This document shows, one piece after another, positions 1 to 7,960 of a stretch of 64,000 nucleotides of DNA (positions are counted from its first letter, which is position 1; each line of letters begins with the position of its first letter). Under the pieces are notes generated by a model. That model ran no database searches, was not told the DNA's origin, and saw only the letters and a program-made list of their open reading frames with translations. The position numbers were made by a program, and so were the translations under genes. The stretch spans positions 124,001 to 188,000 of the forward strand of contig NZ_JAGGPN010000038.1 in the NCBI RefSeq assembly GCF_018613795.1, in the 5' to 3' direction. The stretch comes from Arthrobacter sp. ISL-65 (GTDB lineage: Bacteria > Actinomycetota > Actinomycetes > Actinomycetales > Micrococcaceae).

Positions 1-1205
1 TCGCCGGAAGACTTGCCGTAGTGGTCCGGGTTGTACTGCAGTTTGATGTTGACCGCGCCGGTGATGCCGGCGTCGGCGAACGCCTTCTTGGCCTTGTCAA
101 GGTCGGGCTTGCCGTTGCCGTCGCCGTACATCTCCTTGAGGGGCTGCGCTGCACCTGGCAGTCCATCGGGAACGACGGAGAACGCAGGAAGGTAGGTGCC
201 TTTGTAGACCTGGGTTGCGATGGCGTCTCGGTCCACAATGTCGGCCATGGCCTGGCGAACGGCGAGCGCCTTCTTGGCGTCGGCGTTGGCAGTCTTGGCG
301 CCGAAGGGCATGGTGTCGAAATTGAAGACGATGTAGCGCAGTTCGCCGCCGGGGCCCTTGTGCACCTTGACCTTCGAGTCCTTTTCAAGGTCCGCGGCGT
401 CGGTGGCTGTCAGGCTGCGGCCGGCAACGTCGATGTTGCCCTGCTGCACGTCCAGCTTCAGATTGTTGGAGTCGGCGTAGTACTTGATGTTGGCGCCGTC
501 GTTGGCGGGTTTGCCGAGCAAGCCGTTGTAGTCCGGGTTGGCCTTGAGGCTGACAAGCTCGTTCTTCTTGTAGCTCTCGATCGTGTACTGGCCCGCAAAG
601 GGCTTGCCCTTGACGATCTCGTCATCGCTCATGATCTTGTTCGCCGGAAAGACTTCTTCATCGACGATGGGACCGGTGTTGGTACCGAGGACGCTCGGGA
701 AGACCTGGTCGTTCGCCGCCTTAAGCGTAAAGACGACTGTGGAATCATCCTTGGCTGCCACCGATTTCAGGTTCGCGAGCAGTGACGCCGGCCCGTTGGG
801 GTCCGCGATTTTGACGACGCGGTCGATGGAGAATTTGACGTCCGAGGACGTTAGCGTATGGCCGTTGGCGAACTTGAGGCCCGGCTTAAGCTTCACGGTG
901 TATTCCGTGGGGCTCGTGAAGGAGGCGGATTCCGCGATGTCCGGGCTGGCCTCGGCTGATCCGGGCTTGGAGTTCATGAGGAACGGATAGATCTGGTTCA
1001 TGACCATGAACGAGCCGGCGTCGTAGGAGCCGGCAGGGTCAAGGGTGACAACTTTGTCCGTGGTCCCGTAGGTGATGGTCCCTCCGCCGGCGCCGCCGGT
1101 GGATGTTCCCCCGCCTCCGGACGGGCCTGTGCAGGCCGTGAGTGCGAAAGCGGAAACGCCTGCCAGCGCGATAGCGCTCCGCAAGGCCCTCTGATTCTTT
1201 GCCAT
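1..1205 (-). CDS. ABC transporter substrate-binding lipoprotein, peptide type (SBP family 5), 3' end off the window
   Basis: Binds a peptide or similar solute outside the membrane and delivers it to an ABC permease. The reading frame starts at the ATG at 1205 and stays open to the left edge, about 401 codons. Residues 1-25 are a lipoprotein signal ending in the lipobox LTAC (lipidated Cys25), followed by a Gly/Ser/Thr-rich linker. The mature part begins with the family-5 pattern of 'DPAGSYDAGSF..NQIYPFL', later 'FANGHTLTSSDVKFSIDRV', both typical of DppA/OppA proteins. The partner permeases would lie beyond the left edge. The ligand cannot be told from sequence. Confidence 0.85.
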   Translation of the reverse strand, partial: MAKNQRALRSAIALAGVSAFALTACTGPSGGGGTSTGGAGGGTITYGTTDKVVTLDPAGSYDAGSFMVMNQIYPFLMNSKPGSAEASPDIAESASFTSPTEYTVKLKPGLKFANGHTLTSSDVKFSIDRVVKIADPNGPASLLANLKSVAAKDDSTVVFTLKAANDQVFPSVLGTNTGPIVDEEVFPANKIMSDDEIVKGKPFAGQYTIESYKKNELVSLKANPDYNGLLGKPANDGANIKYYADSNNLKLDVQQGNIDVAGRSLTATDAADLEKDSKVKVHKGPGGELRYIVFNFDTMPFGAKTANADAKKALAVRQAMADIVDRDAIATQVYKGTYLPAFSVVPDGLPGAAQPLKEMYGDGNGKPDLDKAKKAFADAGITGAVNIKLQYNPDHYGKSSG

Positions 1206-1397
1206 CTGTGAACTTTCTGTTCGATGAGTACGCGCGGGGTGCCCGATCTGACTCGTATGCGGGCAGCCCGCTGATGCCTCTGATTCAACCAGAAGGTTGC
1301 CCGGTGAAACATTGCATCGTGTGAGTTGAGACACAAAATTTATCAGACGGGGTTGCGCTCGGCTGACCACACGGGCCGGGAACGGGAAACGCCGAAC

Positions 1398-1430
1398 AAA
1401 AAACGGCCGGCGGATCATCCGCCGGCCGTT
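1398..1430 (-). terminator. Rho-independent terminator after mnmA
   Basis: A near-perfect GC-rich palindrome (1402-1430, arms of about 14 bases around AACGGCCGGCGGAT) is followed on the minus strand by a run of six T (A6 at 1398-1403). It lies 25 bp past the mnmA stop. Confidence 0.85.
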
Positions 1431-1454
1431 CCTACTCCGAGAACCGGAGCACGG

Positions 1455-2594
1455 TTAGAGCTGCGCCCGCTGCAGGGACCGCGCAGCGTCGATGGTCGCC
1501 TGGCCGAGGACCCTGCTGCCCTGGTAGAGCACCACGGTCTGGCCCGGCGAAACACCGCGCAGCGGATCGGTCAGGGTCACCACAAGGCTGCCCCGCTCGA
1601 TCCCGGCGTCGTCGGCAATACGCTCCATCCGCGCAATGGCAGGAACGGGGTCACCGTGTGCGCGCACCTGCGCATGGCAGTCAAAGTCGGCGCCGGAATC
1701 AACCTCATCGATGGGCAGGCCGGCCCAGGAAACCTTGATGCCGCGGATCTCGTCGATGGCCAGTAGGGCCTCGGGGCCCACCACCACCCTGTTTTCCTTA
1801 GGCCGGATCTCCAGCACGAACCGCGGCTTGCCGTCCGCCGCCGGCCGGCCAAGCTTCAGCCCCCGCCGCTGCCCGACGGTGAACGCGTTCGCTCCGCCGT
1901 GTTCGCCCACCTTGGCGCCGGTCTCATCCACGATGTCGCCGGTGGTCATGTCGATCTTTTCCGCGAGCCATCCGGCGGTGTCGCCGTCCGGGATGAAGCA
2001 GATGTCGTGGCTGTCCGGCTTGTTGGCCACTGACAGTCCGCGCCGTTCGGCCTCCGCGCGCACCTCCGCCTTTGACGGGGTGTCCGCGAGCGGGAACATG
2101 GAGTGCTTCAGCTGCTCATGGGTGAGCACGCCCAGGACGTAGCTCTGGTCCTTCGCCCAGTCGGCGGCACGGTGCAGCTCGGGGTTTCCGTCGGCGTCCT
2201 CGATGACCTTGGCATAGTGGCCCGTGCACACGGCATCGAACCCGAGGGCGATCGCCTTTTCGAGCAGGGCGGCAAACTTAATGCGCTCGTTGCAGCGCAT
2301 GCAGGGATTGGGGGTGCGGCCGGCGGCGTACTCGTCGATGAAATCCTGGACCACATCCTCCTTGAACCGCTCCGAGAAGTCCCACACGTAGTAGGGAATC
2401 CCCAGGACGTCGCAGGCCCGCCAGGCATCGCGCGAATCTTCAATGGTGCAGCAGCCCCTGCTGCCGGTGCGCAGGGTGCCCGGCATCCTCGACAGCGCGA
2501 GGTGAACGCCAACGACGTCGTGACCCGCCTCGACGGCGCGGGCGGCGGCAACGGCGGAGTCAACTCCGCCGCTCATGGCTGCTAGAACTCGCAT
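1455..2594 (-). CDS. mnmA: tRNA-specific 2-thiouridylase MnmA
   Basis: Makes 2-thiouridine at the wobble position (U34) of tRNAs for Glu, Gln and Lys, using sulfur passed on from a cysteine desulfurase. 379 aa, the usual length. The PP-loop motif SGGVDS is at residues 8-13. The two catalytic cysteines are visible: Cys101 in NPCMRCN and Cys199 in SHDICFIPDGD. The start is an ATG with GAAAG just upstream. A cysteine desulfurase gene lies 1.5 kb away on the same strand and is the likely sulfur donor, although a flavoprotein gene on the other strand sits between them. A strong terminator follows. Confidence 0.95.
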   Translation of the reverse strand: MRVLAAMSGGVDSAVAAARAVEAGHDVVGVHLALSRMPGTLRTGSRGCCTIEDSRDAWRACDVLGIPYYVWDFSERFKEDVVQDFIDEYAAGRTPNPCMRCNERIKFAALLEKAIALGFDAVCTGHYAKVIEDADGNPELHRAADWAKDQSYVLGVLTHEQLKHSMFPLADTPSKAEVRAEAERRGLSVANKPDSHDICFIPDGDTAGWLAEKIDMTTGDIVDETGAKVGEHGGANAFTVGQRRGLKLGRPAADGKPRFVLEIRPKENRVVVGPEALLAIDEIRGIKVSWAGLPIDEVDSGADFDCHAQVRAHGDPVPAIARMERIADDAGIERGSLVVTLTDPLRGVSPGQTVVLYQGSRVLGQATIDAARSLQRAQL

Positions 2595-2678
2595 TATGGC
2601 TTTCTGTTGGATTTGGACCCATGACGCACGGGTTGCCGAACTATTCTACTTGCTGCCGGAATCAAGGCCTAAATTTCC

Positions 2679-2707
2679 TTGACGGTTCCGGTCGGCCCTT
2701 CTAAAGT
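2679..2707 (+). promoter_or_regulatory. Promoter of the flavoprotein gene, -10 inside an operator
   Basis: TTGACG (2679-2684), a 17-bp spacer and TAAAGT (2702-2707). The -10 lies inside the left half of the dyad at 2699-2727. The doxX promoter has the same arrangement. Confidence 0.55.
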
Positions 2708-2727
2708 CAAGAGTACCATTTTTAGAA
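2699..2727. promoter_or_regulatory. Operator site A, 29-bp dyad shared with the regulator/doxX region
   Basis: Perfect 7-bp arms TTCTAAA (2699-2705) and TTTAGAA (2721-2727) with a 15-bp gap. The same arms and gap occur at 6066-6094 before doxX, and a weaker copy lies at 6027-6055 before the SufR-like regulator gene. A bound repressor would cover the -10. Confidence 0.6.
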
Positions 2728-2765
2728 TGCGGGCCTTTGGCCTGCCGGCTGAATCGAGTAGCGCC

Positions 2766-4022
2766 ATGGCCCCTGAAAGCATTGTCATCGCCGGCGCAGG
2801 GCTGGCCGGAGCGACGGCGGCCCGCACCCTGCGCGCCGAAGGGTACGCCGGGAACATCACCATCGTGGGGACCGAGCCGCACCCTCCCTATCTCAGGCCG
2901 CCGCTGTCCAAGGAATACCTGCTCGGCAAAGCCGGGGAGGATGCCGTCGAGGTCGCGCCGGAGAGCTGGTACGCCGAGAACAACGTCAGCCTCCGGCTGG
3001 ACACACCGGTGGCATCGGTTGATCCGGCAGCCCACACTGTCCGCTTCGCAGACGGAACAATCCAGGGATACGGGGCGCTGCTGCTGGCGCCCGGCGCGAC
3101 GCCCCGGACGCTGCCGTTGATCGGCAAGGAACTGGACGGCGTCACCACCTTCCGTACGCTCGATGACAGCCGCCGCCTGCGGGACCAGTTGTCGCCAGGC
3201 GGACGGAACGTTGTGCTCGTCGGTTCCGGCTGGATCGGGATGGAACTGGCCGCGGCGGCACGCACCTACGGCAACCAGGTCACGCTGCTCGGGCTTGAGG
3301 ACATCCCACTTGCCGCGGCGATCGGCCCAGAGCTTGGCAGCTTTTTCCGCACCCTGCACGAGGACAACGGAGTCCACTTCCAGCTCCCCGCCTCCGCCAG
3401 GGAGATCACCGGACAGAACGGAATGGTGACCGGCGTGGTGACCGACGCCGGCGAGCGCCTGCCCGCGGACATCGTGGTCATCGCTGTGGGAGTGGTTCCG
3501 GAAACGGCACTCGCCACCGCGGCCGGGCTGGAGGTCCGCAACGGTATCCTCACGGACGCTTCGCTGCGCACCAGCGCTCCGGATATTTTTGCCGCCGGCG
3601 ACGCCGCCAATGCACTGCATCCATTTACCGGCGAGCACCACCGCAGCGAACACTGGTCCAACGCGCTTAACGGCGGCAAGGTGGCGGCCAGGGCCATGCT
3701 CGGCCAGGACGTTGTGCTGGACACGGTTCCCTACTTCTATACCGACCAGTTCGACGTCAGCATGGAGTACTCGGGCTTCCCGTCGCTCGCAGCAAAGGCG
3801 GCTCCAGTCATCCGCGGCACGCTGGACAGCAAGGAGTTCGTGGCCTTCTGGCAGCAGGACGGGCGGGTTGTGGCCGGCATGAGCGTTAATTGGCCGCGGT
3901 CCGTCAAACCAAGTGCCCAGAAGACCATCAAGGCGCTCATCACCGGCCGGACCGAGGTGCCTGCCGAGCGGCTGGCGGACGTGACGGTTCCGCTCGACCA
4001 GCTGATGCCCGGGATCAGGTGA
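2766..4022 (+). CDS. FAD-dependent oxidoreductase, ferredoxin/rubredoxin reductase type
   Basis: A pyridine-nucleotide flavoprotein, 418 aa from the chosen start. It has an N-terminal FAD-binding Rossmann motif (IVIAGAGLAGATAARTL, residues about 5-21), a central NAD(P)H motif (VLVGSGWIGMELA), the second FAD motif (TSAPDIFAAGDAA) and a C-terminal reductase-type domain. This is the layout of NADH:ferredoxin reductases such as those of Rieske oxygenase and P450 systems. The ATG at 2766 is chosen because the FAD motif starts at once; an ATG at 2727 and a TTG at 2679 are also in frame but overlap the operator and promoter. No ferredoxin, oxygenase or P450 gene is adjacent, so the partner is unknown. 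Shared operators link it to the SufR-like regulator and doxX. Confidence 0.85.
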   Translation: MAPESIVIAGAGLAGATAARTLRAEGYAGNITIVGTEPHPPYLRPPLSKEYLLGKAGEDAVEVAPESWYAENNVSLRLDTPVASVDPAAHTVRFADGTIQGYGALLLAPGATPRTLPLIGKELDGVTTFRTLDDSRRLRDQLSPGGRNVVLVGSGWIGMELAAAARTYGNQVTLLGLEDIPLAAAIGPELGSFFRTLHEDNGVHFQLPASAREITGQNGMVTGVVTDAGERLPADIVVIAVGVVPETALATAAGLEVRNGILTDASLRTSAPDIFAAGDAANALHPFTGEHHRSEHWSNALNGGKVAARAMLGQDVVLDTVPYFYTDQFDVSMEYSGFPSLAAKAAPVIRGTLDSKEFVAFWQQDGRVVAGMSVNWPRSVKPSAQKTIKALITGRTEVPAERLADVTVPLDQLMPGIR

Positions 4023-4060
4023 TGGCAGGGACCAGCTGATACCAGATCAGCTGATGCCGG
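3996..4060. repeat. Four imperfect copies of a 17-bp repeat over two convergent gene ends
   Basis: Copies begin at 3996, 4013, 4030 and 4045 with core GACCAGCTGATGCC and close variants. Both stop codons fall within it: the flavoprotein TGA at 4020-4022 and the cysteine desulfurase stop at 4047-4049. The C-terminal residues of both proteins are therefore encoded by the repeat. Confidence 0.6.
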
Positions 4061-5276
4061 ACCCCTGCCGGGCAACGGTGGCAGCCGTCTGAATGGAGGA
4101 TTCATGTCCGGCCATTCCGGCCTGCCGCGCCCGGGCATAGGCACCTGGCAGGGCCGCGAGGAGTGCATCGACGTCCGCTTCCGTCGAAGGATGCCCCAGG
4201 GTGAAGCGCTGTGCACCGCGCGCCGTCTCCTCGTCCAGGCCCATGGCAAGGAGGACATGCGACGGACGCGGAACACCTGCCGTGCACGCGGAGCCGGTGG
4301 ACGATTCGACGCCGGCCAGGTCCAGGAGGAACAGCAGGGAGTCGCCCTCGCAGCCGGGGAACGTGAAATGGGCGTTGCCGGGCAGTCGACCCTCGCCCTC
4401 CGTGCCGCGCAGCAACGCCGCTGGAACTGCGTCACGGACCCCCGTGATGAGTCGGTCGCGCAGCCCGGAAATCCGCGCCGCCTCGGCCTCGAGGTTCCTC
4501 GCGGCCGAGTCAGCAGCGGCGGCGAAGGCCGCTATGGACGCCGTGTCGAGCGTCCCCGAGCGGACGTCGCGCTCCTGGCCGCCGCCGTGCTGTACCGGGG
4601 TGAGCTTCACCGACCGCCCAAGGATGAGCGCACCGACGCCGACCGGCCCGCCGATCTTGTGTCCCGAGATGGACATGGCATCCAGCCCGGAGGTCCGGAA
4701 ATCCAAAGGAATCGAGCCAAACGCCTGGACCGCGTCGGAATGCACCGGCACGCCGGCGGCATGCGCGAGCTCCACCACCCGGTGGACGGGCTGGATGCTG
4801 CCCACCTCGTTGTTGGCCCACATGACGGTCACCAGGGCAATAGACTCGGGCTCACGCACCAGTTCGGCCTGCAGCGCTTCGAGGTCCAGCACGCCGTCCT
4901 GGTTGACGGGCAGCCACGAAACTTCCGCCCCTTCGTGGCGTTCCAGCCAATCCACGGTGTCCAGCACGGCATGGTGCTCGACGGCGGAGCACAGGATCCG
5001 GCGCCGGCGCGGGTCTTCCGCCAGCCGGCACCAATACAGGCCTTTGACGGCCAGGTTGTCCGCTTCGGTGCCGCCCGAGGTGAAGATAACCTCCGAGGGA
5101 TGGGCGCCTGCCGCGGCGGCGAGGGTTTCCCGCGCATCCTCCACGGAGCGTCTCGCCCGGCGGCCGGAGCCGTGGAGGGACGACGGATTTCCGGTCCGGG
5201 ACAGCTCGCGCGTCAGTGCAGCCAGGGCTTCGGCGGCGATGGGTGTGGTGGCGGCATGGTCCAGGTAAACAGGCAC
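4047..5276 (-). CDS. Cysteine desulfurase, NifS/IscS type
   Basis: PLP enzyme that takes sulfur from cysteine for Fe-S clusters and tRNA thiolation. 409 aa, normal length. It begins with the family pattern YLDHAATTP. The PLP lysine is Lys207 in SISGHKIGG, and the persulfide cysteine is Cys331 in STGSACTAG, the sequence expected of the IscS group. It lies 47 bp downstream of the SufR-like regulator on the same strand, so the two are probably cotranscribed. The mnmA gene further along the strand is a likely sulfur acceptor. No scaffold gene (iscU or sufU) is present in the window. Confidence 0.93.
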   Translation of the reverse strand: MPVYLDHAATTPIAAEALAALTRELSRTGNPSSLHGSGRRARRSVEDARETLAAAAGAHPSEVIFTSGGTEADNLAVKGLYWCRLAEDPRRRRILCSAVEHHAVLDTVDWLERHEGAEVSWLPVNQDGVLDLEALQAELVREPESIALVTVMWANNEVGSIQPVHRVVELAHAAGVPVHSDAVQAFGSIPLDFRTSGLDAMSISGHKIGGPVGVGALILGRSVKLTPVQHGGGQERDVRSGTLDTASIAAFAAAADSAARNLEAEAARISGLRDRLITGVRDAVPAALLRGTEGEGRLPGNAHFTFPGCEGDSLLFLLDLAGVESSTGSACTAGVPRPSHVLLAMGLDEETARGAQRFTLGHPSTEADVDALLAALPGAYARARQAGMAGHESSIQTAATVARQGSGIS

Positions 5277-5323
5277 GCTTAAATTCTAGACGCCGCGGGG
5301 TTTCCGCCGCCGCCGGGCATCAG

Positions 5324-6013
5324 TCAGGGCCTGATCCTGGCGCAGCAGCGCCCGGCCGTCCTGTCCTCCACTATTTTCTCCTCCGGCACCCCGCAGGCAG
5401 CGGCGGCACCACTCAAAAACGCCCCGTTCATGGCGCACACCACGTCCGCGTGCCCGTCAGCGAGCCGGTGGAAAGGACAGTTCATCAGGATGGTGCCGCC
5501 CTCGGCGTCCTGTTCGGGCATGTAGCCGATGCTCCCGAGCACTTCATCCAGGGATGATCCGCTCCCACCCAGGGCACGGCCCCGGGAGTAGGACGCGTCA
5601 GCCAGTGCCTCGCGCACCCCTCCCCCGCCGGCCATGGAGGATCCAATCGCGGTGGCCATCAGCTCTCCGGCCAGGTCGTAGCTCCGGTCCGGTACCGACG
5701 CTCCCACTTCTTCCAGCGCCGGGCGGTACAGCTTCGCCGGACGGCCCGACCCCGGGCCGGCTTTTTCGCCGAGCTTGCGGAACTCGACGGCGAGCAGCCC
5801 GTCGCGGACCAGCCTGTCCAGGTGGAAGGACACTGTAGACCTGGGCATGCCCAGCGCAGCCGCAGCGTCGTCCCGCCCCACTGACGACGACTGCCCGGCG
5901 ACGTACTCAAAAAGGCGCCGCCTGCTGGCGTCACCGAGCGAGGCCAGGGCGGCCAGGCGACCGGTCCACGAAAGAGCGGTCTTTGACTCGCGGCTCTCAA
6001 CTGGTCGGCTCAT
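5324..6013 (-). CDS. SufR-like winged-helix regulator with C-terminal cysteine cluster
   Basis: 229 aa transcription factor of the COG2345/SufR kind. Residues about 20-75 form an ArsR-like winged helix (LAALASLGDASRRRLFEYV, then a recognition helix in RSTVSFHLDRLVRDGL). The C-terminal part has Cys179, Cys193, Cys207 and Cys223/224, spaced C-x13-C-x13-C-x15-C. This is very close to the C-x12-C-x13-C-x14-C that binds an Fe-S cluster in cyanobacterial SufR. It is followed by a cysteine desulfurase gene. A degenerate copy of the shared 29-bp dyad starts 14 bp before its ATG, which suggests autoregulation. Fe-S sensing is inferred from the cysteine spacing; another metal or thiol signal is possible. 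Confidence 0.8.
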   Translation of the reverse strand: MSRPVESRESKTALSWTGRLAALASLGDASRRRLFEYVAGQSSSVGRDDAAAALGMPRSTVSFHLDRLVRDGLLAVEFRKLGEKAGPGSGRPAKLYRPALEEVGASVPDRSYDLAGELMATAIGSSMAGGGGVREALADASYSRGRALGGSGSSLDEVLGSIGYMPEQDAEGGTILMNCPFHRLADGHADVVCAMNGAFLSGAAAACGVPEEKIVEDRTAGRCCARIRP

Positions 6014-6026
6014 GAATCCAGCGTAA

Positions 6027-6055
6027 CTCTAAAATCAAGATCCGTTGCTAAAGAA
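6027..6055. promoter_or_regulatory. Operator site B, degenerate dyad before the SufR-like gene
   Basis: Left half CTCTAAAATCAAG matches sites A and C; the right half (CTAAAGAA) is poor. It starts 14 bp upstream of the regulator ATG on the minus strand and 39 bp from site C. Confidence 0.4.
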
Positions 6056-6073
6056 GGAGCGGTGGTTCTAAAA
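6045..6073 (+). promoter_or_regulatory. doxX promoter
   Basis: TTGCTA (6045-6050), 17-bp spacer, TAAAAT (6068-6073). The -10 lies inside operator C, just as in the flavoprotein promoter. Confidence 0.55.
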
Positions 6074-6094
6074 TCAGGTTATCTACTTTTAGAA
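6066..6094. promoter_or_regulatory. Operator site C before doxX
   Basis: Perfect 8-bp arms TTCTAAAA (6066-6073) and TTTTAGAA (6087-6094). The overall 29-bp geometry equals that of site A, 3.4 kb away. Its right arm runs into the doxX ribosome-binding site (GAAGGGAG). Confidence 0.65.
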
Positions 6095-6105
6095 GGGAGT
6101 CCGTC

Positions 6106-6552
6106 ATGAAAACCACGGCACTGAAGGAGACCGGAAGCCCGCACACGCTCGCAGCGGATCCGGCCCGCCAGGCGTTCCTGGTCCTGCGCACCGTCTTCAC
6201 TGTGGCGCCCATCCTGTTCGGCCTGGACAAGTTCACCAACCTCCTGACCGACTGGACCGGCTACCTCGCACCGATGGTTCCGGCAACGGTTCATCTGCCC
6301 GCGCAGACGGTGATGTATGCCGTCGGCGTCGTGGAGATAATTGCGGGAATCCTGGTAGCCGTCCGGCCGCGGATCGGTTCGCTCGTGGTAGCTGCCTGGC
6401 TCCTCGGGATCATCGTGAACCTGGTCATCCTCGGCGCCTATTACGACGTCGCGCTGCGCGACTTCGGACTATTTGTGGGGGCACTGGCCCTCAACCGGCT
6501 GGCCACCGCCCCAGCACCTCATCAGCCGGGCGGAACCACCGTCAGCCACTGA
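6106..6552 (+). CDS. DoxX-family membrane protein
   Basis: 148 aa integral membrane protein with about four transmembrane segments: AFLVLRTVFTVAPILFGLDK, the AQTVMYAVGVVEIIAGILV region, SLVVAAWLLGIIVNLVI, and the DFGLFVGALALNRLA region. The LFGLDKF and VEIIAGI patterns are typical of DoxX/SURF4-like proteins. Family members are linked to quinones, thiol stress or terminal oxidases, but no single activity is established. A good ribosome-binding site (GAAGGGAG) precedes the ATG. The SufR-like operator covers the promoter. The 3' end overlaps the convergent lipoprotein gene by 31 bp. Confidence 0.8.
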   Translation: MKTTALKETGSPHTLAADPARQAFLVLRTVFTVAPILFGLDKFTNLLTDWTGYLAPMVPATVHLPAQTVMYAVGVVEIIAGILVAVRPRIGSLVVAAWLLGIIVNLVILGAYYDVALRDFGLFVGALALNRLATAPAPHQPGGTTVSH

Positions 6553-7217
6553 GCAATGTCTGCCCGGGCGGCGGCGAGCGCCGCCGCCGTCGGGCACGAC
6601 GCCGACACATACACGGACGAGCCGGCCGTACCGAAAACGCGGGCCAGCACCGCGGTGGCCCTCTCGGCTTTCTGACCTGTTGGTTTGGCGGCACGTTCCA
6701 GAACCAGTACATCCGCGGCCGGCCCGGGCTTGCCCCGCTCACCGCCCCACCGCAGCGATGCCGGCTTCAAATAAGCGGGCAGGACAGTGGGGTCCAGATA
6801 GGCAAAAAGCGCCGCCGTCGATTCCCTGTCATCGGCCGCCACCAGGGGCCACTGGTTCTGGCGTACCTCGGCCGCCACCTTGCAGCCGTCGGATTTTTGA
6901 TAGCGGCTTGCGCCACCCGCATTACTGACCACCTGTTTCCATTGCGGCGCTTCGCCCAGGTCCTCCGACAGCCCGACGGGAACCCCGTGCGCCAGCGTGG
7001 CCCCTGCCGAGAACGGCATGTCGCGGGCGGCCACGGCACCGGCGTCGTGTCCGGGGGTAATAGTCGGCGTGCCCGGTCCACTGCTGAGAGGCGGGTTACT
7101 CGGGGCAGCCGGATCCGGGACACCAACACTGCAACCGCCGAGAAAGGCAGCGGCCGCAACGGCTGCCATCACCACGCGTGTACCGCGGGCATCACCGCGA
7201 CCTGTCCGAACTCCCAT
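6522..7217 (-). CDS. Putative lipoprotein of unknown function
   Basis: I do not recognise a family. The ATG at 7217 gives 231 aa with a basic N-terminus, a hydrophobic stretch and the lipobox FLGGC (Cys29), then a Pro/Gly/Ser linker and a globular domain with two further cysteines (SDGCKV and SASCPTAA) that could pair. A GTG at 7244 would add nine residues, but they would be encoded by the end of the IS481 relic, so the ATG is preferred. The 3' end overlaps doxX tail to tail. Confidence 0.65.
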   Translation of the reverse strand: MGVRTGRGDARGTRVVMAAVAAAAFLGGCSVGVPDPAAPSNPPLSSGPGTPTITPGHDAGAVAARDMPFSAGATLAHGVPVGLSEDLGEAPQWKQVVSNAGGASRYQKSDGCKVAAEVRQNQWPLVAADDRESTAALFAYLDPTVLPAYLKPASLRWGGERGKPGPAADVLVLERAAKPTGQKAERATAVLARVFGTAGSSVYVSASCPTAAALAAARADIAQWLTVVPPG

Positions 7218-7232
7218 TCGGAAAAGTCTAGA

Positions 7233-7924
7233 TGTATTGACCACGGACGTTAGTGACGCTCGGCGTAGTTTGGTAACATGAAGAAGACCTCCGGGTGGAG
7301 TGGGGCTTGTCTAGAGTCCAATTCCACGCACGGAGGTCTTCGTGTCCCGCCCTAACGCTCTTCTGACGCCTCGTGGCCGGCTGCAGCGCGCGCAATGTGT
7401 CCGTTGACCAGTGCTGGAGTTGCGCCGGGCCGCCGAGCGGTTTCAGGTGTCGGTGCCAACTGCTGCGCGTTGGGCCCTGCGCTACCGCCAGCACGGCCCG
7501 GATGGGATGGAGGACCGCTCCAGCCGCCCGCATTCTTCTCCCCGGCGGATGGCAGCTTGTGCGGAGCGGCGGATCATCGCCGTGCGCGTGAACCGCCGGT
7601 GGGGCCTGCACCGGGCGGGTGATCCGCCGCTACGAACACGACGAGCCCGGGGACCTGATCCATGTCGACATCAAGAAACTCGGCCGGATCCCGGACGGCG
7701 GCGGACAACGGGAACTGCTACCGGTGCCGGGCCTTCGCTCAGGCCCTGGGCCCGGACATCAAGCACAAACGCACCCGCCCCTACCGCCCACAGACCAACG
7801 GCAAGGACCGAGCGTGTCGCAGCTTTCCCCGAATGGCTCCACGCCCACAATCACCATCGAGCCCACACTGCCCTCAAAGGTCAGACACCGGCCAGCCGCG
7901 TCACCAACTTCTCAGGTCAATACG
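7233..7924 (+). mobile_element. Degenerate IS481-family insertion sequence
   Basis: Imperfect terminal inverted repeats: TGTATTGACC at 7233-7242 and GGTCAATACG at 7915-7924 (9 bp exact). A CTAG lies just outside each end (7228-7231 and 7926-7929), matching the known NCTAGN target preference of IS481. The outer bases differ (TCTAGA and ACTAGC), so no clean target duplication remains. About 690 bp are left of an element normally near 1.0-1.1 kb. An 11-bp hairpin (GAAGACCTCCG at 7283-7293, its complement at 7331-7341) lies before the transposase start. Confidence 0.75.
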
Positions 7925-7929
7925 ACTAG
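7342..7929 (+). pseudogene. IS481-family transposase, broken
   Basis: Starts at a GTG with GGAGG 5 bp upstream and reads SRPNALLTPRGRLQRAQC before a TGA at about 7402. The same frame resumes with LRRAAERFQVSVPTAARW (helix-turn-helix) and RSSRPHSSPRR. A deletion then joins RVNRRWG to the GRVIRRYEHDEPGDLIHVD segment in another frame, and a further loss removes part of the DDE core before HKRTRPYRPQTNGK. The end, ERVAAFPEWLHAHNHHRAHT and then SGQYD, is intact in the first frame. It cannot make an active transposase. Confidence 0.85.
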
Positions 7930-7960
7930 CGGGAGGGTTGCCCCGACTGACCTGCACAAC

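Noticed and set aside
4104..5282. 392-aa frame opposite the cysteine desulfurase
   Set aside because: Arg/Gly-rich shadow with no motif; the minus strand has the PLP lysine and active cysteine.
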